Part shown: one piece after another, positions 1 to 5,734 of the stretch
Numbering within the stretch: the stretch's first letter is position 1
Layout of the letters: each line of letters begins with the position of its first letter
Source: Proteobacteria bacterium UBA6156
GTDB lineage: Bacteria > Pseudomonadota > Alphaproteobacteria > UBA2136 > UBA6156
Reading direction: 5' to 3'
Length of the DNA: 5,901 nt
NCBI GenBank assembly: GCA_002422365.1
Contig: DIUO01000016.1
Location: 1-5,901 of the forward strand
Position numbers and translations under genes: made by a program
The notes under the pieces: generated by a model
Told to the model about the DNA's origin: nothing
The model's input: only the letters and a program-made list of their open reading frames with translations
The model's database searches: none

Positions 1-413
1 AGGGTATAGGTGCTGCCGGAGACGTTGGCGGCGCCTGCCTGGGCGATTTCTCCGAGTGAGGGGATGCTGAGGCGGAGTTGCTCCAGCGCGCCTTGCTGGA
101 GGTCGCCGGTCAGGTTGAGGGACTGGACGTGGAGGGTGGTGCCGTCGGCATGTTGCAGGCGCACGTTGCCGTTGGCGGTGACGGTGCTGGCGGCCAGATT
201 GTAGTGGACGGTGTCGGCCCAGACCTGGCCGTTGTCGCTGGTGATGTGCACCTGTTTGCCGGGTTCGGCGGTGGCGGTGATGCGGCTGCCGGAGATATCG
301 TAGGCGATGTTACCGGCTGTGAGGTTGAACGGCATATCTTGTCCATGCGCAGGAACGATAAACGAGCTTGCGAAGAAGGAAGCGACGACGAAAAAAATGG
401 CAAAGAAGCGCAT
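1..413 (-). CDS. lptD: LptD/OstA-type LPS-assembly protein, N-terminal part (gene runs off the window)
   Basis: Probable outer-membrane LPS-assembly protein LptD, which with LptE inserts lipopolysaccharide into the outer leaflet. Only 137 codons lie in the window. Residues 1-24 look like a Sec signal peptide: Arg2, a long Phe/Val/Ala core, and an Ala-His-Gly cleavage motif before Gln25. There is no lipobox cysteine. Residues 32-137 have the OstA/LptA-like beta-strand pattern: an Ala-x-x-Ile-x-Tyr-Asp strand, a Trp-Ala-Asp-x-Val-x-Tyr-Asn strand (65-72), then Ala-Asn-Gly-Asn-Val-Arg-Leu (80-86) and Ala-Asp-Gly-Thr (89-92). The ATG at 413 is the first possible start, because an in-frame TAA lies 15 bases upstream. 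No good Shine-Dalgarno is visible, and a run of six C directly precedes the start. The C-terminal barrel that defines LptD is outside the window, so LptA or another OstA-domain protein is possible. Position after lptF-lptG favours lptD. Confidence 0.72.
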   Translation of the reverse strand, partial: MRFFAIFFVVASFFASSFIVPAHGQDMPFNLTAGNIAYDISGSRITATAEPGKQVHITSDNGQVWADTVHYNLAASTVTANGNVRLQHADGTTLHVQSLNLTGDLQQGALEQLRLSIPSLGEIAQAGAANVSGSTYT

Positions 414-442
414 GGGGGGCTTTGTTCGTTATTGGTTGGCAC

Positions 443-471
443 AGTTTTGCCTAAAGCCTGCGGGGCGTCAA
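443..471 (-). promoter_or_regulatory. Weak candidate promoter for the lptD-like gene
   Basis: In the 90-base gap between lptG and the lptD-like gene, the minus strand reads TTGACG (5 of 6 bases of the sigma-70 -35 box) at 471-466. A 17-base spacer follows, then AAAACT at 448-443, which matches only 3 of 6 bases of the -10 box. Transcription would start about 20 bases before the ATG at 413. The spacing is right but the -10 box is poor. The gene may instead be read through from lptFG, since no convincing terminator is visible in the gap. Confidence 0.2.
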
Positions 472-503
472 TGTAACGTTCGGGTAAGTTATATGTTTGT
501 GGC

Positions 504-1706
504 TTATTCTTCGCGCAGCTGAAGCATAAGTGCCATAGCCAGCAGGGTGGCCATGGCGGCGGGGAGCCAGGCGGCGAGCCGGACATCGAGCCGCCCGGAG
601 AGGCCGAACGTGGCCATGAGGTTGCCGAAGAAGTAGAACGCAAAGCCCATGACCACCCCGGCCACGATAACCATGCCCAGGCCGCGCACGCGGGTGTAGC
701 GCAGGCCGAAGGGCACCGCCACCAGCAACATGGCCATGCACATGAACGGCAAGGCCAGCAGCCGTTGCAGTGCCATGGCGTGGCGGTTGGTTTTGAAGCC
801 GCTTTCTTCGAGTGTCGCAATGAATTCGCGGAGTTCGAAGATGTTCAGGGTGCCGGGGGCGTTGAAGCTGGCTTGGATTTCTTCTGGCGTGAGGCTGGTG
901 GGGAGGGTGAGCTCCGGCTTGCGGATGATATCTTGTCGGGGGGTGAGCATGATGGCGCCTTTGAGGCTCCAGTAGCCCTCGGTGGTGGCGGTGGGGGGCA
1001 TGAGGACGGCTTGGTCGGCATCTATCCGCGCCAGGAAGTTCTTTTTGACATCGAAGATGAAGACGGTGGCCTGACCGAGGGAGTCTCCGCCCGGGGAGAC
1101 CTTGCGGCCGTGGATGAAGTAGTCTCGGCCGGAGGCTTGCGATGTGGCGGTGGCGGGGAACTCGCTTTGCTTGAGCCAGATGCTGCCGCCTGCGGTGACC
1201 AGGCCTTTGGTGCTGCCGGGGAAGACGGAGTTGTTCCAGTTTTCGTAGCGCTTGAGCATGGCGGCGGAGATGGGGTTGCCCACCGCAACCGACAAACCAC
1301 CCAAAATAAGGCAGGCGATAAGGGGGCCCATGAGGAAACGGCGCGCGGGGAGGCCGATGGCGCGCAGGGCGACGAGCTCTTGCCGCCGGTTGAGCTGGTT
1401 GAGCCACACCAGGCTGCCGATGAGCACGGCGAAGGGGAGAAGCTGGAGGAGGAGGTCGGGCGTTTTGGCGAGGCTCATGAGCAGTGTTGTGCCCATGCCG
1501 ACGTTGCGGCTGGAGACGTTTTGCCAGAGTTCGATAATATCGATGAGATAAATGATGCCGCCGAGGCCGAAAATGGTGAGCATGACGGTGGTGAGCCACA
1601 TGCCGCCGAGGTAAAGCCCCAGAATGGGCGAATAGCCCCGGGTGGTGGCAGTGCGCGCCGAAGGGGCGAGCAAGCGCGAGACAGCCTGGGAGGGAACTTT
1701 AGCCAT
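504..1706 (-). CDS. lptG: LptG, inner-membrane permease subunit of the LPS export ABC transporter
   Basis: LptG pairs with LptF and two LptB ATPases to lift LPS from the inner membrane onto the LptC/LptA bridge. The 400-residue product has the YjgP/YjgQ layout: TM helices near residues 30-55, 78-103 and 124-143, a periplasmic beta-rich domain at about 145-305, then TM helices near 313-335, 343-363 and 375-396. The loop after TM2 carries Arg-Arg-Gln-Glu-Leu-Val-Ala-Leu-Arg-Ala-Ile-Gly (about 107-118), the family's cytoplasmic coupling segment that contacts LptB. The ATG at 1706 is chosen over an upstream in-frame TTG at 1730 because AAGGGG lies 7 bases before it. It also overlaps the lptF stop as ATGGCTAA, a typical translational-coupling arrangement. 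The hydrophilic segment before TM1 (about 28 residues, Ser/Arg/Thr-rich) is longer than I expect for LptG. LptG rather than LptF is indicated by gene order and by the Leu-Ile-Asp-Ile-Ile-Glu-Leu segment after TM1. Confidence 0.95.
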   Translation of the reverse strand: MAKVPSQAVSRLLAPSARTATTRGYSPILGLYLGGMWLTTVMLTIFGLGGIIYLIDIIELWQNVSSRNVGMGTTLLMSLAKTPDLLLQLLPFAVLIGSLVWLNQLNRRQELVALRAIGLPARRFLMGPLIACLILGGLSVAVGNPISAAMLKRYENWNNSVFPGSTKGLVTAGGSIWLKQSEFPATATSQASGRDYFIHGRKVSPGGDSLGQATVFIFDVKKNFLARIDADQAVLMPPTATTEGYWSLKGAIMLTPRQDIIRKPELTLPTSLTPEEIQASFNAPGTLNIFELREFIATLEESGFKTNRHAMALQRLLALPFMCMAMLLVAVPFGLRYTRVRGLGMVIVAGVVMGFAFYFFGNLMATFGLSGRLDVRLAAWLPAAMATLLAMALMLQLREE

Positions 1707-2823
1707 GAATGCGCCCCTTGCTGGCGACAAACCAGGCCAAGCCCGCGCCCGCCAGCGGCAGCAGCCATTGGCCGTAGAGGGCTGCGAGAGTGCCGTTTTG
1801 GGCCATGCCGTTGAGGGTCATCATGACCCCCAGATAAGCAAAGCCGGAGAGGGTGGAGGCCACCAGCAGGCGCCAGGGGCTTTGCTGGCGGCGCGGGGGG
1901 CGCAGCAGCCAGCCGCAGGCAATGAGGACGAGTGGCAGGGGGGTGAGCGGCCAGAGCAGGCGTTTGTGGAACTCGGCCGTGAGCTCTGCCGCGCGGGAGG
2001 GATTGCTGGTTGTGGCTTGTTGGCGGAGTTCGGAGAGGGAGTATTCTTCGTACTCCGGCATGCGCGGCGCCATGACTTGCTGGCCGAGGCTTTGGCGGAT
2101 GTCGAGATTGTAGCGTTCGAATTCCAGCATCGAGACTTGTTTGGGCCCGACCTCTTGCCGCAGGCCCTTTTGCAGGGCGAGTTTGGGGTAGCCGTCGGCA
2201 TCCAGGGTGATTTCTCCGCGTTGGGCATACCAGGTGACGGGTTGGGTGGGGATGCGGGTATCGTGGACCAGAATTTGTTCCAGCGTGGTGGCGCTGGTGC
2301 GGTTGCGGAGGTAGATCATCAGGTTTTTGCCGAGCTGGTTGAAGGTGCCTTCTTCTAACAGCACCTGCGCGTTTTGGGTGCGGATTTGGTATTGCAGGTT
2401 TTTGAAGGCGCTTGTGCTGGCGGGGAGGATAGAGAGGAACAACGCGTAGCCGAAGATAACAGCCAGCAAAGCCGCTGCCAGCAAGGGGCGGAGGATGTGC
2501 GCGGGGCTGCGGCCGAGGGCGAAGGCGGCGGTGAGTTCGGTGTCCTCTTGCCAGCGGCGCAGCATGACGCTGGTGCCGATGAACACTCCGAATGGCAGGA
2601 TAACGGTAAGTAATTGCGGGATGAGCAGCAGCGTGAGGTGGAGGAAGGTGCCGAGGCCGAGGCCTTTGTTGATGACGAGGTCGAGGAACCGGAGGCTTTG
2701 CAGCAGCCACACCAGCCCCAGCAGCACCCCAATGCCGAGCAATGCGGGCTTGAGGGCGTCGCGCATGACATAGGTGGGAAGTGTCATCATTCCGGTTGTT
2801 TTAGCAGTTTTGAGGGACATCAT
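1699..2823 (-). CDS. lptF: LptF, inner-membrane permease subunit of the LPS export ABC transporter
   Basis: LptF is the partner of LptG in LptB2FG. The 374-residue product has TM helices near 26-48, 60-88 and 113-133, a periplasmic jellyroll region at about 135-285, then TM helices near 288-306, 318-338 and 350-367. Family marks include Asp-Thr-Glu-Leu-Thr-Ala-Ala-Phe-Ala-Leu-Gly after TM2 (94-104), the LptB-facing loop. The stretch around 140-163 (Phe-Lys-Asn-Leu-Gln-Tyr through Leu-Leu-Glu-Glu-Gly-Thr-Phe-Asn) is typical of alphaproteobacterial LptF. It is the first gene of the minus-strand block, and its stop (TAA, 1701-1699) lies inside the start of lptG. The start is uncertain. Tandem ATGs at 2823 and 2820 give the longest form. 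A second ATG pair at 2790/2787 would place residue 1 nearer TM1, as in most relatives. Neither pair has a strong ribosome binding site; the upstream pair has only a weak TTTGG. Confidence 0.95.
   Translation of the reverse strand: MMSLKTAKTTGMMTLPTYVMRDALKPALLGIGVLLGLVWLLQSLRFLDLVINKGLGLGTFLHLTLLLIPQLLTVILPFGVFIGTSVMLRRWQEDTELTAAFALGRSPAHILRPLLAAALLAVIFGYALFLSILPASTSAFKNLQYQIRTQNAQVLLEEGTFNQLGKNLMIYLRNRTSATTLEQILVHDTRIPTQPVTWYAQRGEITLDADGYPKLALQKGLRQEVGPKQVSMLEFERYNLDIRQSLGQQVMAPRMPEYEEYSLSELRQQATTSNPSRAAELTAEFHKRLLWPLTPLPLVLIACGWLLRPPRRQQSPWRLLVASTLSGFAYLGVMMTLNGMAQNGTLAALYGQWLLPLAGAGLAWFVASKGRIHG
1714..1719 (-). promoter_or_regulatory. Ribosome binding site deciding the lptG start
   Basis: AAGGGG on the minus strand lies inside the last codons of lptF, 7 bases before the lptG ATG at 1706. 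The alternative TTG at 1730 lies upstream of this site and has no comparable signal, so the site supports the shorter 400-residue LptG. Confidence 0.55.
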
Positions 2824-2836
2824 CCAAATGAATTTT

Positions 2837-2852
2837 GCGCAGGCGCTTGCGC
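2837..2852. repeat. Near-perfect 16-base palindrome in the lptF/pepA divergent region
   Basis: GCGCAGGCGCTTGCGC equals its own reverse complement except for one position pair (6 and 11). It lies 13 bases upstream of the lptF ATG at 2823 and 84 bases upstream of pepA. As RNA in the lptF leader it would form a 5-base GC-rich stem plus a G-U pair around a GCGC loop. It could be a dimeric regulator's operator or a leader hairpin near the lptF start. The local GC-rich context also makes chance plausible. No convincing -35/-10 pair was found in 2824-2936 on either strand. Confidence 0.4.
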
Positions 2853-2920
2853 GGGTGGTGCGGATTGTGGCAATTTATGCGGGTTATGGCGCTTTAAGGT
2901 GCCTGCTGGGAAATAATCAA

Positions 2921-2930
2921 GAAAAGAGAT
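2921..2930 (+). promoter_or_regulatory. Purine-rich ribosome binding site deciding the pepA start
   Basis: GAAAAGAGAT ends 6 bases before the ATG at 2937. An in-frame GTG at 2931 lies directly against this element, too close for initiation, so the ATG is preferred. A very similar element precedes the M42 gene. Confidence 0.5.
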
Positions 2931-2936
2931 GTGAAA

Positions 2937-4547
2937 ATGCCTGCCTTTATTTTGGAAGCTGCCCGTTTGACGGGGAAATCGGCCCGGAAACATGTGGTTG
3001 TGTTTGCTGAGAATAAGGGGAAACTGGCGGACTCGGCCCAGATTGTGGATGAAGGTTTGAACGGTGTGATTAAAAGCAGCCTGCGCGGTAGCCGCTTTTA
3101 TGGCGGTGCGGGCGAGTTTTTTAAGGTGACGGTGCAAGAGGGAGCCGTGGCCAGCGTGCTGGTGGCAGGCTTGGGCAAAGAGCCCAGTGAGCGGCGCGAC
3201 TGGTGGAAAGCAGGCCTGGGCATTGGCAAACAACTGGATGCGATGGGTGTGAAGGAAGCCAGCCTGGCGCTAGGCGAGCTGGGCAGCCCGGACGAGGCCT
3301 TTGCCGCCGCGACCGCGCTGGTGGAAGGGATTGGCATGGCGCTTTACCGTTTTGACCAATTTAAGGACATGAAAGAGCACAAGCTGCCGCGTTTTGAAAA
3401 GCTGACCGTGCTGACCAGCACCCGTGCGGCGCGCATGCTGGAAGAGGAAGCGCCCAAGCTGATGGCGCTGCTGGCCGCCACCGACAGTGCGCGCACGGCG
3501 GGGAATTTGCCGCCGAACATTGCCAACCCCGAATATATGGCCGAGCAAGCCCGTAAGCTGGAAAAGCATGGGGTGAAGGTGGAGGTGATTGACGAAAAGC
3601 AGATGAAGAAGCTGGGGCTGAACCTGATTTTGGCCGTGGGCGGCAATGCCGCGCCGGAAGACCAGCCGCGCCTGATTTTGATGCATTATAACGGTGGCAA
3701 GAAGGGCGATGCGCCGAGTGCGATTGTGGGCAAGGGCATTATGTTTGATACGGGTGGGTATAATATAAAGATTCAGAAGAGCATGGCCGGCATGAAATAT
3801 GACATGTGTGGTGCCGCCGCTGTGCTGGGGGCCATGGAAGCCTTGGCCAAGCGCAAGGCCCTGGTGAACGTGATTGGTGTGATGACCTGCGCGATGAACA
3901 TGGTGGGGCAGCAGGCATTTGTGCCCGACAGCATTTATAAGAGTTATAAGGGCCTGCATGTGGAGATTGGTAATACGGATGCTGAAGGTCGGTTGGTGCT
4001 GGCGGATGCGATGGCCTATACCATAGATAAGCATAACCCGGCGCAAGTGGTGGATTTAGCTACCCTGACCGGCGCGATTGTGGCGGCACTGGGAGGGGCT
4101 TATGCGGGCTTGTTTGCCAACAATAACCCGCTGGCCAATGCCCTGCAAAAGGCGGGGGATGATGTAGGCGAGCGTTTGTGGCGTATGCCGGTGGATGACT
4201 GCTATGCGGCTCCGGTTAAATATGCCGACGTGAATAATGACGGCATACCTTATGGTGGGGCCAATGCGGCGGCGGTGTTTTTGAAAAAATTTGCCGACAA
4301 AACCCCCTGGGCGCACCTGGACATTGCCGGTGTGGCGTGGGTGGATGGTGCCGCCGGTGAGCATAAGGAACTGGGTCATGCGACTGGGTTTGGTACGCGG
4401 TTGTTGGTCAACTGGTTGGAGAACAGTGCCCCGGTGGTTGCCGAAGGTGCTGTGCTCGCGCGGCGGCGGGGGAGACCTGCCAAGGTGGCTACGGCGGCGG
4501 CTGGCGGCGTGAAGCGCGGACGCGGGCGGCCACGCAAAGTTGCTTAG
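2937..4547 (+). CDS. pepA: Leucyl aminopeptidase PepA (family M17) with a C-terminal AT-hook-like tail
   Basis: A cytosolic two-metal aminopeptidase that releases N-terminal residues from peptides; M17 enzymes work as hexamers. The product is 536 residues. Residues 1-170 form the less conserved N-terminal domain and about 175-495 the catalytic domain. All expected active-site residues are visible: metal ligands Lys266, Asp271, Asp289, Asp348 and Glu350, and catalytic Lys278 and Arg352. Their spacing is the same as in bovine lens aminopeptidase (constant offset 16). Asn-Thr-Asp-Ala-Glu-Gly-Arg-Leu (346-353) is the family signature. Some usual motifs are altered: Tyr-Asn-Ile-Lys replaces the common Ile-Ser-Leu-Lys, and the Pro-Gly-Asp segment before the signature reads Val-Pro-Asp. 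This suggests a divergent subgroup. Residues from about 497 are an added basic tail (separate entry), making the protein some 40 residues longer than usual. E. coli PepA also binds DNA (cer recombination, carAB control), but without such a tail. It is first in a likely pepA-M42-holC unit. Confidence 0.96.
   Translation: MPAFILEAARLTGKSARKHVVVFAENKGKLADSAQIVDEGLNGVIKSSLRGSRFYGGAGEFFKVTVQEGAVASVLVAGLGKEPSERRDWWKAGLGIGKQLDAMGVKEASLALGELGSPDEAFAAATALVEGIGMALYRFDQFKDMKEHKLPRFEKLTVLTSTRAARMLEEEAPKLMALLAATDSARTAGNLPPNIANPEYMAEQARKLEKHGVKVEVIDEKQMKKLGLNLILAVGGNAAPEDQPRLILMHYNGGKKGDAPSAIVGKGIMFDTGGYNIKIQKSMAGMKYDMCGAAAVLGAMEALAKRKALVNVIGVMTCAMNMVGQQAFVPDSIYKSYKGLHVEIGNTDAEGRLVLADAMAYTIDKHNPAQVVDLATLTGAIVAALGGAYAGLFANNNPLANALQKAGDDVGERLWRMPVDDCYAAPVKYADVNNDGIPYGGANAAAVFLKKFADKTPWAHLDIAGVAWVDGAAGEHKELGHATGFGTRLLVNWLENSAPVVAEGAVLARRRGRPAKVATAAAGGVKRGRGRPRKVA
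4425..4544 (+). other. Basic C-terminal extension of PepA with two AT-hook-like motifs
   Basis: This segment encodes PepA residues 497-536. After Glu503 there is no acidic residue, while 11 Arg/Lys occur. Arg-Arg-Arg-Gly-Arg-Pro-Ala-Lys (509-516) and Lys-Arg-Gly-Arg-Gly-Arg-Pro-Arg-Lys (526-534) each hold the Gly-Arg-Pro core of AT-hooks, which bind the minor groove of AT-rich DNA. They are separated by a short Val/Ala/Thr/Gly linker. The second matches the canonical pattern better than the first. The tail follows the folded domain in frame and ends at a normal TAG, so it does not look like a frameshift product. DNA binding is inferred from the motif. Confidence 0.75.
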
Positions 4548-4559
4548 GCAGCGTGGACG

Positions 4560-4589
4560 TTGAACACAATTCTATAACAAGCGTATAAC
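4560..4589 (+). promoter_or_regulatory. Candidate promoter upstream of the M42 peptidase gene
   Basis: TTGAAC (4560-4565, 4 of 6 bases of the -35 box) and TATAAC (4584-4589, 5 of 6 of the -10 box) are separated by 18 bases in the gap between pepA and the M42 gene. Against it, transcription would begin near 4596. That would remove much of the ribosome binding site and leave an almost leaderless message. The other TATAAC, at 4573-4578, would keep the site but has no matching -35 box. Confidence 0.28.
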
Positions 4590-4592
4590 AAG
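4573..4592 (+). repeat. Tandem 9-base direct repeat, 11-base period
   Basis: TATAACAAG occurs at 4573-4581 and again at 4584-4592, separated by CG. The 11-base period is about one helical turn, so both copies face the same side of the DNA, as for paired protein-binding sites. It lies just upstream of the M42 start and runs into its ribosome binding site. It may be regulatory or a chance short duplication. Confidence 0.5.
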
Positions 4593-4599
4593 AAGAGAT
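4591..4599 (+). promoter_or_regulatory. Ribosome binding site of the M42 peptidase gene
   Basis: AGAAGAGAT ends 4 bases before the ATG at 4604. It resembles the element before pepA (CAAGAAAAGAGAT there, CAAGAAGAGAT here), so the two genes appear to share a purine-rich but non-canonical initiation signal. Confidence 0.45.
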
Positions 4600-4603
4600 C
4601 CAG

Positions 4604-5722
4604 ATGGCCAAAACGACCGCTGCCAAGGCAGCACCCAAAACCAGTAAAACGACCAAAAAACCGCTGAGCCCGGCGATGAAGGCAGCGCTGCTGCACACGC
4701 GCGCGCTGCTGGGCATACCCAGTGCCACCAACCGCATAACCGATGTGGCCGACTATGTGGAAAAGCACGCCAAGAAGTTGGGTTATAAAGTAGAGCGCCA
4801 GTGGGATGACACCCTGCGCGTGACCGTGGCGGGTAAGGACACCAAGCGGGTGGTGGGTTACGGCGCCCACCTGGACCGCATTGGGCTGATGGTGGATGAG
4901 CTGTGTGAGGATGGGACGGTGCGGATTTCGAGCATTGGTGGCCTGTACCCCGGCCATGTGATGGACGGGGTGACGGCGAGTGTGCTGACCAAGAGTGGTG
5001 CGCTGCTGGAGGGGGTGGTTTTCCATACGGATACGCCGATCCACAAAATGGGTTTGGAAGGGTTTGAGAAGCGTCCGCAGAAGTGGAAGCATGTGCGGTT
5101 GCGCCCCGACGCCTGCATTGGCTGCACCAAAAAGAACGGCAAGGACAAGCTGAAAGAACTGGGTGTGCAAGTGGGGCAGCTGGTGTGGCTGGACCCGATG
5201 CTGCGCATTGATGAGGTGAACGGGACGATGCGTGGCCGCTGGATGGACAACACCCTGGGCTGCGTGGTGCTGCTGGCGCTGCTGGAGCGTTGGGCTGCCG
5301 CTAAAACCAAGCCGCAGTTTACGGTGGATGTGCTGTTTAGTGCGGCGGAAGAGGCCGGGTTGGGCGGGACGTCGGTTATCCGCAGCGATATGACCGACTT
5401 TGTGGCCGTGGACACCAGTGTGGGTGAGGAAATGGAGGATATGAACAACTGCGCGATTAAGCAAAAAGCCGGGCGTTACCCCTACACCCAAAGCCTGGTG
5501 CGCGAGCTGGAAGTCGCCGCCGACAAGGCCAAAGTGGGCTTTGAGCGCAAGTGCTTTGAAGGTGGCGGCACCGATGCCGAGCAGGCCAAGGGTGCTGGTT
5601 TTAAGGGCCGGGTGGCTTGCATTGTGGCGCCGGTTTTTAATTTGCATTCGATTGAAGCGGCGACCTTTGGTGCGGTGGAGGGTGTGATTGAAACCCTGCA
5701 CGCGCATGCAACCGGGCGCTAA
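4604..5722 (+). CDS. M42-family metallo-aminopeptidase (glutamyl aminopeptidase/TET-like) with a Lys-rich N-terminal tail
   Basis: A 372-residue two-metal aminopeptidase of family M42; characterised members form tetrahedral TET dodecamers that trim peptides in the cytosol. Expected residues are present: His89 and Asp91 in Gly-Ala-His-Leu-Asp, Asp215 in Trp-Met-Asp-Asn, catalytic Glu249 with ligand Glu250 in Ala-Ala-Glu-Glu-Ala-Gly-Leu, Asp270, and His348 in Asn-Leu-His-Ser. Residues 1-20 are a low-complexity tail (6 Lys, 5 Thr, 5 Ala), and the first acidic residue is Asp47. The peptidase fold starts around 22-30. Parts of the layout (residues 158-172, with Trp-Lys-His-Val-x-Leu-Arg-x-Asp) recall M42 peptidases found with N-acetylglutaminylglutamine amide osmolyte genes. 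None of those partner genes is in view, so I assign no symbol or substrate. It lies 56 bases after pepA and 12 before holC, probably co-transcribed with one or both. Confidence 0.9.
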   Translation: MAKTTAAKAAPKTSKTTKKPLSPAMKAALLHTRALLGIPSATNRITDVADYVEKHAKKLGYKVERQWDDTLRVTVAGKDTKRVVGYGAHLDRIGLMVDELCEDGTVRISSIGGLYPGHVMDGVTASVLTKSGALLEGVVFHTDTPIHKMGLEGFEKRPQKWKHVRLRPDACIGCTKKNGKDKLKELGVQVGQLVWLDPMLRIDEVNGTMRGRWMDNTLGCVVLLALLERWAAAKTKPQFTVDVLFSAAEEAGLGGTSVIRSDMTDFVAVDTSVGEEMEDMNNCAIKQKAGRYPYTQSLVRELEVAADKAKVGFERKCFEGGGTDAEQAKGAGFKGRVACIVAPVFNLHSIEAATFGAVEGVIETLHAHATGR

Positions 5723-5729
5723 CGGACGG
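5723..5729 (+). promoter_or_regulatory. Possible ribosome binding site favouring the later GTG of holC
   Basis: CGGACGG directly after the M42 stop ends 5 bases before the GTG at 5735. An in-frame GTG at 5729 overlaps it and would be too close. The match to the anti-Shine-Dalgarno is modest. Because the M42 stop at 5720-5722 is in the same frame and so near, reinitiation could also serve. Confidence 0.35.
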
Positions 5730-5734
5730 TGGGG

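Noticed and set aside
414..503. Terminator between lptG and the lptD-like gene
   Set aside because: The best inverted repeat (GGCA...TGCC near 437-451) has only a 4-base stem and no T-run, so it is not convincing.
1707..1730. TTG at 1730 as an earlier lptG start
   Set aside because: It would overlap lptF by 32 bases, uses a rare start codon and lacks a ribosome binding site. The ATG at 1706 has AAGGGG at good spacing.
765..1814. Plus-strand open frame (349 codons) opposite lptG
   Set aside because: The Gly/Glu/Ala-rich product has no recognisable motif. The minus strand carries a convincing LptG with membrane helices, so this is an antisense shadow.
1475..2710. Second long minus-strand frame overlapping lptF and lptG
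   Set aside because: It is in another frame within two well-supported genes and gives a Pro/Arg/His-rich product typical of an off-frame reading of GC-rich coding DNA.
2853..2920. Sigma-70 promoter for pepA
   Set aside because: TTGTGG at 2865 and TTGCGC at 2847 have no acceptable -10 box at 16-18 bases. The TTTATG and TTATGG stretches lie at the wrong distances.
4461..4538. PepA tail as a frameshift or assembly artefact
   Set aside because: The tail stays in frame with the catalytic domain, has a coherent repeated motif rather than random residues, and ends at a normal stop with a sensible distance to the next gene.
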